Origin: CAVSCR01 sp963726575
GTDB taxonomy: Bacteria > Actinomycetota > Actinomycetes > JAHEKZ01
DNA length: 64,000 nucleotides
Direction of reading: 5' to 3'
NCBI GenBank assembly: GCA_963726575.1
Contig: CAVSCR010000001.1
Span: 1-64,000, forward strand
The translations under genes were made by a program, and so were the position numbers. The notes under the pieces were generated by a model. That model saw only the letters and a list, made by a program, of their open reading frames with translations, searched no databases and was not told the DNA's origin. How positions within the stretch are numbered: position 1 is the first letter of the stretch; the number at the start of each line of letters is the position of its first letter. Shown one piece after another: positions 17,885-25,359 of the stretch.

Positions 17885-18328
17885 TCAGTCGGCGTCGGAC
17901 CAGCAGATCCACCGCTGCGGGGTGAGGACGAGCATCATCGAGTTGGTCAGTTCCTTCAGATCAACCGTGGTGGCGTCGCTCCTGCCGTAGTGGCGATCCA
18001 AGGCCATCAGGTCGGACTGCGTCACCGGCTCGGCGCTCACCGGACCTTCCGCACTCACGTACCGGCGGTCAGTGCCGCCGATCGTCGTCTCGATGCACAC
18101 GGTCGCTCGACCCGAGCGGAGGGAATTTCGGAACTTGACGGAGTCTGACTCCGTCAGAACGCGCAGCTGCGCGGCCCGGCGCACGTAGTGAACCGGCACG
18201 GAATGGATCCGTCCGGCAGGTGTCAGCGTCGACCAGATGGCGGTGAGGGGGAGATCCAGCAGAGCTTCGCGCTCCGCCTCGGTGAGTCGACGACGTCCGA
18301 ACTCGTCGCGCCCGGCCGCTTCGTCCAC
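17885..18328 (-). CDS. PPOX-class F420/FMN-dependent enzyme
   Basis: A 147-residue split-barrel protein of the pyridoxamine-phosphate-oxidase-like class. Seen: L-P-L-T-A-I-W-S-T-L-T-P-A-G-R-I-H-S-V-P-V-H-Y (substrate/flavin strand pair), L-R-V-L-T-E-S-D-S-V-K-F-R-N (phosphate-binding segment) and R-Y-V-S-A-E-G-P-V-S-A-E. In actinobacteria such proteins bind F420, FMN or heme; I cannot choose. The 3' end is 17 bases from that of the convergent PaiB-like gene. Start GTG at 18328. Confidence 0.8.
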   Translation of the reverse strand: MDEAAGRDEFGRRRLTEAEREALLDLPLTAIWSTLTPAGRIHSVPVHYVRRAAQLRVLTESDSVKFRNSLRSGRATVCIETTIGGTDRRYVSAEGPVSAEPVTQSDLMALDRHYGRSDATTVDLKELTNSMMLVLTPQRWICWSDAD

Positions 18329-18374
18329 GCAGTCATCCTGTCAGTGAGGCGAATCGACGCCCGTTGGCTGACTC

Positions 18375-18413
18375 CGTGAGTCTTGAGAGCGACAACTGCA
18401 CTGCAGACTCACG
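18375..18413. promoter_or_regulatory. Inverted repeat between divergent genes
   Basis: CGTGAGTCT at 18375-18383 and AGACTCACG at 18405-18413 are a perfect 9-base inverted repeat with a 21-base spacer. It lies between the minus-strand PPOX gene and the plus-strand small protein gene, a suitable place for a shared operator. Confidence 0.4.
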
Positions 18414-18486
18414 CTCACCGCCAATCGGCGCAGGGCATTGGCCCTCGGTAGTGGACTCGACCCGGCCACAGGAGGACGCTTCGCTC

Positions 18487-18750
18487 ATGAACAACCCCGG
18501 ACTCTGCATCGGCTTCAGCGCGTCCAAGGCGGGACCGCCGGTCATGGGGGGTCGCCCGACGCAGGAAGGGCAGCCGGCCATGGTCCCGGACGGCGACGCA
18601 CACGCCATCTCGGCGGCCGCCGGAGACGGAACCCTGGTGACGCTGTGCGGCGAACCCGTGCTGCACCGCACCTCTCGGCCGTTCCCGATCGTGGCACCGG
18701 GCGAGACCCTGTGCCGTATCTGCCTGGCTGCGTCGGGCGCCGCCACCTGA
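18487..18750 (+). CDS. Small Cys-containing protein, unknown
   Basis: An 87-residue protein, ATG at 18487 with GGAGG nine bases upstream. The second half has V-T-L-C-G-E-P-V-L-H-R-T and E-T-L-C-R-I-C-L-A, a C-x(n)-H-x(n)-C-x-x-C spacing that could bind zinc, as in several small actinobacterial proteins that end with C-x-x-C-L. No named family is recognised. It is followed 40 bases later by the SQR-like gene on the same strand. Confidence 0.6.
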   Translation: MNNPGLCIGFSASKAGPPVMGGRPTQEGQPAMVPDGDAHAISAAAGDGTLVTLCGEPVLHRTSRPFPIVAPGETLCRICLAASGAAT

Positions 18751-18790
18751 GGAACCCGATCGACGTCGGGATGGTCGATACGCTGCCCCG

Positions 18791-19987
18791 ATGGTGACCA
18801 GGGTGGTGGTGCTCGGCGCCGGGTTCGGTGGACTCGAGCTGAGCGCGCGCGTCGCACAGGCCTGCGGGGCCGACGCCGACGTGCTGCTGATCGACCGTTC
18901 TGATGGTTTCGTGTTCGGCTTCTCCAAGCTCGACGTGATGTTCGGGCGGGCGCCAGCCGATCACGTCGTGCACCGTTACGCCGACCTCGCGACTGTGGGC
19001 GTGCGCTTCTTGCAGGCCGAGATCCTGGGCTTCGAACCCGCCGCACGCCGCGTCGAGACCGATGCCGGCGCTTTCGACGCAGATATCCTGGTGGTGGCGC
19101 TCGGGGCCGACCTGCACCCTGAGGCGACGCCTGGTCTCCTCGACGCAGGGCACGAGTTCTACACGGTGGCGGGCGCCTTCGCGCTGCGCGAGGTGCTGGC
19201 GGAGTTCGCAGGTGGACGCGTTGTCGTCGGCGTGACCGGCACGCCGTTCAAGTGTCCGCCGGCACCGAGTGAGTGCGTCCTGTTGATGCACGAACTGCTG
19301 ACCGACCGTGGGATCCGGGAGCGCTCGCAGGTGACGTTGGTCATGCCCTTCGGAGTTCCGATCCCACCATCACCGCAAGCGTCGGAAGCCGTGTTGGCCG
19401 CCTTCTCCGAGCGCGACATCACCTGGCACCCGAACCACGTGGTGACCGCCCTGAACGGCGCGGCCGGCGCAGCCGGCGAAGCGGTGCTCGAGGACGGGAG
19501 CACCGTTCCCTACGACCTCTTCCTTGGCGTGCCACAGCATCGCCCGCCCCAGGTGGTCCTCGACTCGGGGATGTGCGTCGACGGTTGGGTGCCGGTAGAC
19601 CCGTTGACGTTGCAGACGCCGTACCCCGATGTCTACGCAGTCGGCGATGTCGCGAGTGTCGGCACGCCCAAGGCGGGCGTGTTCGCCGAGGGTCAAGCCG
19701 TCGTGGCGGCGGAACGCATCATCGCCGGCATCCTGGGCGAGGAGACGTCGCATGAGTACGACGGCCACGGTATCTGCTACCTGGAGTTCGGCCAGGGGAG
19801 CGTCGCCAAGGTCGACGTGGTGTTCCGGCCCGGTGAGCGGCCCGTGGGCGACCTGCAGGGGCCGTCGCCGGATCTGCACGCCGACAAGGTGGAGTTCGGC
19901 AGCACGCGGATCAACCGCTGGTTCGGCCGCCAGTGGCATCCGCTGGGGCGACCTGAGTCGCGGTCAGGACCGACGCAGGATCTGTAG
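18791..19987 (+). CDS. Sulfide:quinone-reductase-like flavoprotein
   Basis: A 398-residue FAD oxidoreductase of the two-dinucleotide-binding-domain type. N-terminal FAD motif V-V-V-L-G-A-G-F-G-G-L-E; A-D-I-L-V-V-A-L-G-A-D links to the second domain; Y-P-D-V-Y-A-V-G-D-V-A is the C-terminal FAD motif. The segment T-P-F-K-C-P-P-A-P-S-E-C (Cys155, Cys162) sits where SQR and flavocytochrome c sulfide dehydrogenase carry a redox Cys, and another Cys (G-I-C-Y-L-E-F-G) lies near residue 330, so a disulfide on the re-face is plausible. Relatives act on sulfide or other thiols, or are type II NADH dehydrogenase-like. Overlaps the convergent methyltransferase gene by 24 bases. Confidence 0.8.
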   Translation: MVTRVVVLGAGFGGLELSARVAQACGADADVLLIDRSDGFVFGFSKLDVMFGRAPADHVVHRYADLATVGVRFLQAEILGFEPAARRVETDAGAFDADILVVALGADLHPEATPGLLDAGHEFYTVAGAFALREVLAEFAGGRVVVGVTGTPFKCPPAPSECVLLMHELLTDRGIRERSQVTLVMPFGVPIPPSPQASEAVLAAFSERDITWHPNHVVTALNGAAGAAGEAVLEDGSTVPYDLFLGVPQHRPPQVVLDSGMCVDGWVPVDPLTLQTPYPDVYAVGDVASVGTPKAGVFAEGQAVVAAERIIAGILGEETSHEYDGHGICYLEFGQGSVAKVDVVFRPGERPVGDLQGPSPDLHADKVEFGSTRINRWFGRQWHPLGRPESRSGPTQDL

Positions 19988-20608
19988 CGACCCGCAACGG
20001 CTGACCGGTTCGAACGCCTGGCTGGTGACGGCTCGTTGCACGACATGCAACGGTGCTTGGCCACCGTCGGCGGCGTCTTCGAACACGTCGTGCACGAGGA
20101 GCAGCCCGCCCGCGACGACGTGACGGGAGAAGTTCTCGTAGTCGTGCTGTGCGACGGCCTCGGTGTGGTTGCCGTCCAGGAACAGCAAGGCGAGTGGTGT
20201 GGTCCACCACTGCGCCACCTGTTGCGTCGTTCCCACGACGACGCTCACGACGTCCTCCAGGCCGGCATCGAACAAGGTGTGCCGCAGGGAGGGCAACGTC
20301 TCCAGCCGTCCGGTGTGGGGGTCGACGAGGGAGCCGTCGTGCCACTGCCATCCGGGCTGGTTCTCCTCCGATCCGTGGTGGTGATCGAGGGTCACCAGGT
20401 GGGCACCCCGGGACCTGGCCACCGACCCGAGATGGACCGTCGACTTCCCGCAGTAGGTGCCGACCTCGAGCCAGACACCGGGCTCGGCGCCAGAGGCGCC
20501 GGCGCGCAACGCGTCCGCCTCGTCGTCGGGCAGGAATCCCTTCGCGAGCCGAGCCACCGCCGCGAGGTGCGGGGACAGCACATCCGGTGGTGTCGGTGCT
20601 GCGGTCAC
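19964..20608 (-). CDS. Class I SAM methyltransferase (Methyltransf_24 type)
   Basis: A 214-residue methyltransferase, last gene of a four-gene operon. SAM motif I is V-W-L-E-V-G-T-Y-C-G-K-S-T-V-H-L-G; H-L-V-T-L-D-H-H-H-G-S-E follows at strand 2, L-A-L-L-F-L-D-G-N-H-T-E-A-V-A-Q-H-D-Y holds the D-G-x-H signature of the Methyltransf_24/cephalosporin-hydroxylase-like group, and G-G-L-L-L-V-H-D-V closes the fold. Enzymes of this group O-methylate sugars or small phenolics, using a metal bound near D-G-x-H. The start overlaps the upstream stop by four bases (ATGA), which implies coupling. With a glycosyltransferase in the operon a glycan or glycolipid substrate is likely. Confidence 0.85.
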   Translation of the reverse strand: MTAAPTPPDVLSPHLAAVARLAKGFLPDDEADALRAGASGAEPGVWLEVGTYCGKSTVHLGSVARSRGAHLVTLDHHHGSEENQPGWQWHDGSLVDPHTGRLETLPSLRHTLFDAGLEDVVSVVVGTTQQVAQWWTTPLALLFLDGNHTEAVAQHDYENFSRHVVAGGLLLVHDVFEDAADGGQAPLHVVQRAVTSQAFEPVSRCGSLQILRRS

Positions 20609-21696
20609 GTCAGGTCACTGGTCAGCTCACGACAACAGGTCTCGCAGTCGTCGGAGTCGAACTCGAGCAGCCGAGCCAGCCCGTCGCCGCGAAAGAGACC
20701 GTGCGCCGGCGTGCAGCGTGCCAGGGCGTCAGCGGCCAGGATGACGGCTGCGCCGGTCCATGTGCTGCGTTCCTCTGGCCACACGGCGTCGTCGGGGAAC
20801 ACCCAGCCTGTCCAGTAGCCGCCATCGTCACCACGGAGGAACTGCACATCGTCGAACAGCGCACGGGCGCGGCTGTTGTCGCCCAGAGCCGCAAGGACGA
20901 GCACCAGCTCACAGGTCTCTGCCGCGGTCACCCAGGGTGCGTCGTCGACGCAGCGGACTCCGCGCCCCGGCACCACGAACTCGTTCCAACGAAGCTGGAG
21001 CCGCTGCACTGCCGAGTCGCCGGTCACGGCACCCCCGAGCATCGGGTAGTACCAGTCCATCGAGTAGCGGCTCTTGTCGTCGAACTGCTCTGGGTGCGTG
21101 GCCACGGCGTGGGCCAGACGGCCAACGCTGAGCTCCCAGTCCGGTTGCGGGTCGTCCACCAGGTCGGCCAGCGCCAGCGCGCATCGCAAGGAGAGCACCA
21201 GGCAGGCGCTGCCGGTCAGCAGTGCGGTGTCGTGCGGGGCTCCCGTCGACCCGTCGCGCGCCCAGGCGATGCCGCCGGTGGGGAGCTGCAACCCGACCAC
21301 GAACTCGATGGCACGACGCACCACCGGCCACATCTGATCGACGAATGCGCGGTCACCGGTGATCAGCCAGCGATGCCACACGCCAACCGCGAGGTAGGCG
21401 CACTGGTTGGTGTCGCTGCTCGCATCGCGCACCCGGGCGCCGTCGATCTCCATCGGCCAGCTGCCGTCCTCAGCCTGGTTCGCGCGACTCCACGCGAACG
21501 CTGCGAGTGCCGCGTCGTCCAACCCGCACACGGTCAGCGCCATGGCCGACTCGATGTGGTCCCACGGGTCGGCGTGGTGTCCGTCGAACCATGGGATCAG
21601 GCCGCTGGGCAGCTGCCGATCCGCGATGTGGGCACCGGTGTCGAGCACCTGCTGCCGGCTCAAGGTGCCGACGAGTTGGGGGACCGCGCGCGTCAT
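20605..21696 (-). CDS. Toroidal prenyltransferase/cyclase-like protein
   Basis: A 363-residue protein predicted to form an alpha/alpha toroid as in squalene cyclases, prenyltransferases and some glycan hydrolases. Repeated helical pairs contain D-G-S-W-P and D-G-G-Y-W-T-G-W loops, W-D-H-I-E-S-A-M-A near the start, and S-D-T-N-Q-C-A-Y-L. Such proteins are usually annotated 'prenyltransferase', but the D-D-x-x-D or D-C-T-A-E motifs of true terpene cyclases are not seen, so catalysis is unproven. The ATG at 21696 overlaps the upstream stop by four bases, as does its own stop with the next gene, placing it firmly in the glycosyltransferase operon. Confidence 0.75.
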   Translation of the reverse strand: MTRAVPQLVGTLSRQQVLDTGAHIADRQLPSGLIPWFDGHHADPWDHIESAMALTVCGLDDAALAAFAWSRANQAEDGSWPMEIDGARVRDASSDTNQCAYLAVGVWHRWLITGDRAFVDQMWPVVRRAIEFVVGLQLPTGGIAWARDGSTGAPHDTALLTGSACLVLSLRCALALADLVDDPQPDWELSVGRLAHAVATHPEQFDDKSRYSMDWYYPMLGGAVTGDSAVQRLQLRWNEFVVPGRGVRCVDDAPWVTAAETCELVLVLAALGDNSRARALFDDVQFLRGDDGGYWTGWVFPDDAVWPEERSTWTGAAVILAADALARCTPAHGLFRGDGLARLLEFDSDDCETCCRELTSDLT

Positions 21697-22412
21697 GCGG
21701 TGGCGTCCGGGCGACGCAGATACAGAACGAGGCTCTTGCCGAGCACCGGGTTGAGGACTCGTTCCAGCGTCTGGGTCAGCCACGGGCGCGACATCATGTC
21801 CCACACGAGCACACGGTGGTAGCCGCGGGTCAGTGCATTGTCGCGCTCGACGCCTACCGCGCACTTCAGCCACCAGTAGGGCGAGTGCAGGGCGTGCGCG
21901 TGATGATTCCCGATCGGCTGCAGTCCCGCGTCACGCAGCGCGTCGACCAGCGCGTCCTCGCGGTAGATCCGTACGTGGCCGCCTTCGACCTCGTGGTACT
22001 CACCGGACAGCGTCCAGCACACCTGCTCTGGCCAGTTCCGCGGAACGGTGACGGCCACCAGGCCGCCCGGTTCGACGACCCGCGCGATCTCGGCGATGGC
22101 CGCGCGGTCGTCCGGGATGTGCTCCAGGATCTCGGCGGCGATCACGCGGTCGAAGCTGGCGTCGGCGAACGGCAGCGCAAGAGCGTCCCCGGCGCAGGTG
22201 ACGTCGTCCGCCGGGGGCTTGATCTCACCGGCATCGGCCATCGCCTGCACCATCTGTGCCACGTCGTGCAGGTCGCTGGTGTTCTGGTCGAAGGCCACGA
22301 CGTCGGCTCCACGTCGCAGGACCTCGAACGTGTGGCGGCCAGCGCCACACCCGAGGTCGAGGACCCGATTGCCTTGGGCAACCGGGAACCGGTCGAAGTC
22401 GACGGTCAGCAC
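21693..22412 (-). CDS. Class I SAM-dependent methyltransferase
   Basis: A 239-residue methyltransferase (Methyltransf_11 type): motif I V-L-D-L-G-C-G-A-G-R-H-T-F-E, V-V-A-F-D-Q at strand 2, G-D-A-L-A-L-P-F-A-D-A-S-F-D-R-V-I-A-A-E-I-L-E-H at strands 3-4 and G-G-L-V-A-V-T-V-P at strand 5. This is the UbiE/glycolipid methyltransferase layout. The W-W-L-K-C-A-V-G and L-Y-L-R-R-P ends are helical and hydrophobic and may touch the membrane. It starts at a GTG (22412) that overlaps the glycosyltransferase stop by seven bases. Second gene of the operon. Confidence 0.88.
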   Translation of the reverse strand: MLTVDFDRFPVAQGNRVLDLGCGAGRHTFEVLRRGADVVAFDQNTSDLHDVAQMVQAMADAGEIKPPADDVTCAGDALALPFADASFDRVIAAEILEHIPDDRAAIAEIARVVEPGGLVAVTVPRNWPEQVCWTLSGEYHEVEGGHVRIYREDALVDALRDAGLQPIGNHHAHALHSPYWWLKCAVGVERDNALTRGYHRVLVWDMMSRPWLTQTLERVLNPVLGKSLVLYLRRPDATA

Positions 22413-23698
22413 GGCACGTCCACCTTCGGCGCCCGGGTCCGGGTCGAGTGGAAGTCGCTCATCGAGCGCCGATACACGTCCACGGTGCGTCGGGCAGTGG
22501 AGGCCCAGCTGAAGCGTTCGATGACCCGGTCCCTGCCTGCACTACTCACCCGAGCCCGCAGCTCGGAGTCGCTGAGCAGTCGGCCGAGCGCAGCCGACAG
22601 CGCTGCGACATCGCCAGGTGGCACGAGCAACCCGCAGGTCCCGTCGCGACCGACCACCTCCGGGATCGCGCCGGTGTCGGTTGCCACCAGTGCAGTGCCC
22701 GATGCCATCGCCTCCACGGCCGGCAAGGAGAAACCTTCGTAGAGCGAGGGCACGCACGCCACCTCGTGCGCGGCGACGAGTTCGGCCAGCTCGGCGTCGC
22801 TCAGCCCGGACACAACAGTCACCCGGTCGGACAGTCCGAGCGCTGTGATCAGCCGTTCGGTGTCGCCGCCTCGGCTGGGCTTGCAGACCGCGGTCAACCG
22901 AACAGCCCGATGTGCCGGAAGTGCGGCGAACGCCTGCAGCAAGACCGAGAGTCCTTTCAGAGGAACGTCGGCACTGCAGATCGTGACGATGCTTCCCGGT
23001 GTGCGCGGACCACGTGGCCGGAACCGGTCGGTGTCGACGCCGATCGGCACCACGTACAGCTGGTCCGGGTTCAGACCGAAGGCGCTGACGGCGTCGGCTG
23101 CACTGTTCTGCGACGGCGTCAGCAGGTGGTCGACGCGGCGCGCGACGCGCGTCTGCATCCGAACGAAGCCGTACCAACGACGCAGCGTCAGGCGTCGCAT
23201 CCCGGTGGCGTTGGTCAGCTCGATGTCGCGATCGACCGAGATCGGGTGATGGATGGTCCCGACCAAGGGCAGGCCGACCGACCTCAGACCGAGAAGTGCG
23301 GCACCGAACGACTGGTTGTCGTGCACGACGTCGAACTCGTGCACCCGCTCGCGGAGGACCGGCACCACCCGACGACTGAACGTGCGGGGCTCAGGGAAGC
23401 CGGCCGTGCACATGGTGGAGAACTCGATGACGTCGGTGAGATCACGGAACTCACCAGCTCGCGGGACACGCCAGGGGTCGGGCTCGCCGAACAGGTCCAG
23501 GCTCGGCACCTTCGTGAGAGTCACACCGTCGTCGAGCTCCGGGTAGGGCTGGCCGGAGAAGACCTCGACCTGGTGTCCGAGTGAGACCAGCGCCCGTGAC
23601 AGCTGCCGCACGTAGACGCCCTGGCCACCTGAGTGCGGGTTGCTCCGGTACGACGTCAAGGCGATGCGAAGCGGGTCGATCGGTGGGTCCGAACGCAT
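22406..23698 (-). CDS. GT4-family glycosyltransferase
   Basis: A 430-residue retaining glycosyltransferase with the GT-B fold. The N-terminal acceptor domain begins R-I-A-L-T-S-Y-R-S-N-P-H-S-G-G-Q-G-V-Y, the linker has V-P-I-G-V-D-T-D-R-F, and the donor domain contains S-L-Y-E-G-F-S-L-P-A-V-E-A-M-A-S-G, the E-x7-E motif of GT4 that contacts the nucleotide sugar. There is no membrane helix, so it is cytosolic or peripherally membrane-bound. It leads a four-gene operon with two methyltransferases and a toroidal protein, suggesting synthesis of a methylated glycoside, possibly of a polyprenyl lipid. Start ATG at 23698. Confidence 0.9.
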   Translation of the reverse strand: MRSDPPIDPLRIALTSYRSNPHSGGQGVYVRQLSRALVSLGHQVEVFSGQPYPELDDGVTLTKVPSLDLFGEPDPWRVPRAGEFRDLTDVIEFSTMCTAGFPEPRTFSRRVVPVLRERVHEFDVVHDNQSFGAALLGLRSVGLPLVGTIHHPISVDRDIELTNATGMRRLTLRRWYGFVRMQTRVARRVDHLLTPSQNSAADAVSAFGLNPDQLYVVPIGVDTDRFRPRGPRTPGSIVTICSADVPLKGLSVLLQAFAALPAHRAVRLTAVCKPSRGGDTERLITALGLSDRVTVVSGLSDAELAELVAAHEVACVPSLYEGFSLPAVEAMASGTALVATDTGAIPEVVGRDGTCGLLVPPGDVAALSAALGRLLSDSELRARVSSAGRDRVIERFSWASTARRTVDVYRRSMSDFHSTRTRAPKVDVPC

Positions 23699-23800
23699 CG
23701 AGCTCCTCGGGGCCTCGCCAGGTGCTGGCGCACAAACGCCGCAACGATCATCGCACCGGCGCGGGAGGGTTCCCCGGGCAGCCCGGTCGACCCCGGATGG

Positions 23801-24286
23801 TCACAGGTCAGGCGGTTCCCACGGGCCGTGGGGGTCAAGGCGTTGGCGCACCTGCCCGGCGATGTCGGCCAGCGTGCCGAGCTGCTCGGGGGAGAGGGCG
23901 TCGATGAAGTAGTGGCGCACCGCGACGACGTGGGCGGGCGCTGCGGCCACGACCTTCGCACGGCCGGCGTCGGTGAGCACCGCGTTCGTGCTGCGGCCCC
24001 GCCCGGGACACCGCTGGCGGGCCAGGAACCCAGCCCGCTCCAGCCGGGAGGCGACATGGGACAGCCGCGACGGCGAGGCCGAGGTGAGGGCCGCCAGGTC
24101 GCTCATGCGCTGGGTCATCCCAGGGGACTCCGAGAGCATCGCCAGGACCATGTACTCGAAGAACGTCAGGTCGGCGTCGCGCTGCATCTGTTGATCGAGC
24201 GCGGCCGGGAGCTTGGTCATCATCGCCGTCATGGCCACCCAGGCCGCCCGCTCCGGTGCGGTGAGCCACTGCGGGTTCTCGGGCAT
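23801..24286 (-). CDS. MarR-family transcriptional regulator
   Basis: A 161-residue MarR repressor: dimerisation helix (about 10-35), winged helix-turn-helix (about 45-110) with M-S-D-L-A-A-L-T-S-A-S-P-S-R-L-S-H-V-A-S-R-L-E-x-x-G and the wing R-Q-R-C-P-G-R-G-R-S-T-N-A-V-L-T-D-A-G, and a C-terminal helix pair. The C-P-G-R-G wing is typical of actinobacterial MarR proteins. A Cys in the wing could make it redox-sensitive (inference). The start M-P-E-N-P at 24286 is preferred over 24355, which would place coding sequence over the promoter/operator. It is divergent from a quinone reductase, its probable target. Confidence 0.9.
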   Translation of the reverse strand: MPENPQWLTAPERAAWVAMTAMMTKLPAALDQQMQRDADLTFFEYMVLAMLSESPGMTQRMSDLAALTSASPSRLSHVASRLERAGFLARQRCPGRGRSTNAVLTDAGRAKVVAAAPAHVVAVRHYFIDALSPEQLGTLADIAGQVRQRLDPHGPWEPPDL

Positions 24287-24305
24287 GCCCGCCAGGCTAC
24301 CCGGG

Positions 24306-24333
24306 ATATATTGACGCTTCAAGTTCGAGTCAG
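24306..24333. promoter_or_regulatory. Candidate MarR operator and divergent promoter
   Basis: AT-rich island between marR and the quinone reductase. TTGAC at 24311 is mirrored by GTCAG ending at 24333, around a partly symmetric core TTCAAGTTCGA. On the minus strand TGACTC and TATATC sit 16 bases apart, a plausible -35/-10 pair for marR, so repressor binding here would autoregulate. Based on symmetry and position only. Confidence 0.4.
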
Positions 24334-24382
24334 TACGGTCAGGTTGACGGTTCATCTTTCAACGACTGTGAGCGGAGCACCC

Positions 24383-25315
24383 ATGAGGGCCCTGGCCATG
24401 ACCTCCCGGGATTCGGTACCGGCAGTGATCGAGGTGCCGGACCCCGTACCTGCAGCGGGAGAGGTGCGGGTCCACGTGGCAGCGGCGTCCCTCAACGGCT
24501 TCGACGTCGCGGTGGCCGCCGGCTACCTCTGGGAGATGATGCCGCACAGGTTTCCGGTGGTCCTCGGGCGTGATTTCGTCGGCACGGTCGACGCGTTGGG
24601 TGACGGCGTCGATGAGCCGGCAGTCGGTACTCGCGTCGCTGGCGTGATCGGCGCCCCCGTGTTGGGCGCTGGCGCGATCGCCGAACTGGTGGTGACGCCC
24701 GCAGCGTCGCTGGCGTCCCTACCCGCAGGCGTCGACGACGTGACGGCTGCCGGAGTCGGCCTGGCTGCGGTCGCGGCCTACGACGCGGTGGACGCCCTCG
24801 ACGTGACCACGGGCGACGTCGTGCTGGTGTCCGGTGCCACCGGCGGTGTCGGTCATGTTGCTGTGCAACTGGCCGCTGCGCGCGGTGCCACCGTCATCGC
24901 CACCGCGCGGTCGTCTGCGGAGGAGGAGTTCGTGCGGTCGCTCGGCGCCTCGGTCACCGTCGATCCCACGGACGACCTGAGCGTCGCCATCGCGAAGCAC
25001 TTCGACGGCGTCGACAAGGTGCTGCATGCGGCAGGCGACCCTGCGGCGCTGGCCGCAACGTTGCGTCCCGGAGGCACGTTGGCGTCGCTGCTGGGTGCCG
25101 CGGCCGACCAGGTGGGGCGCGACGACATCACCGTGGTCGGTGTCGCTGCGTCCGCGACGCCGCAGAAGTTGGCCCTGCTGCTGGAGCAGGTCGCCGACGG
25201 GCGCCTGCAGGTGATCGTGGGCAGTTCGGTGGCGCTGGACCAGGGCACCGACGCGTTGAGCGCCTTCAGCGGCGGCACGCTCGGCAAGGTCGTGGTGTCC
25301 GCCGACGCCGGCTGA
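24383..25315 (+). CDS. NADP-dependent quinone oxidoreductase
   Basis: A 310-residue zinc-independent medium-chain dehydrogenase (quinone oxidoreductase/QOR type). The N-terminal GroES-like domain has A-S-L-N-G-F-D-V-A-V-A and P-V-V-L-G-R-D-F-V-G-T-V; the nucleotide site is V-L-V-S-G-A-T-G-G-V-G-H-V-A-V-Q-L-A (A-x-x-G-G-V-G), and T-A-R-S at the end of strand 2 fits NADPH. Zinc ligands are absent, as usual in this group. It reduces quinones or enones with NADPH. The ATG at 24383 has GGAG upstream. Divergent marR next door makes this a likely electrophile-response pair, with the MFS exporter behind it. Confidence 0.9.
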   Translation: MRALAMTSRDSVPAVIEVPDPVPAAGEVRVHVAAASLNGFDVAVAAGYLWEMMPHRFPVVLGRDFVGTVDALGDGVDEPAVGTRVAGVIGAPVLGAGAIAELVVTPAASLASLPAGVDDVTAAGVGLAAVAAYDAVDALDVTTGDVVLVSGATGGVGHVAVQLAAARGATVIATARSSAEEEFVRSLGASVTVDPTDDLSVAIAKHFDGVDKVLHAAGDPAALAATLRPGGTLASLLGAAADQVGRDDITVVGVAASATPQKLALLLEQVADGRLQVIVGSSVALDQGTDALSAFSGGTLGKVVVSADAG

Positions 25316-25359
25316 TCCCCCAGCCGGTCGACGACCCCGCCACGGCAGACTGTTCCACC

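Noticed and set aside
20053..21822. 589-codon plus-strand frame
   Set aside because: Shadow of the toroid and methyltransferase genes; His/Arg-rich with no recognisable domain.
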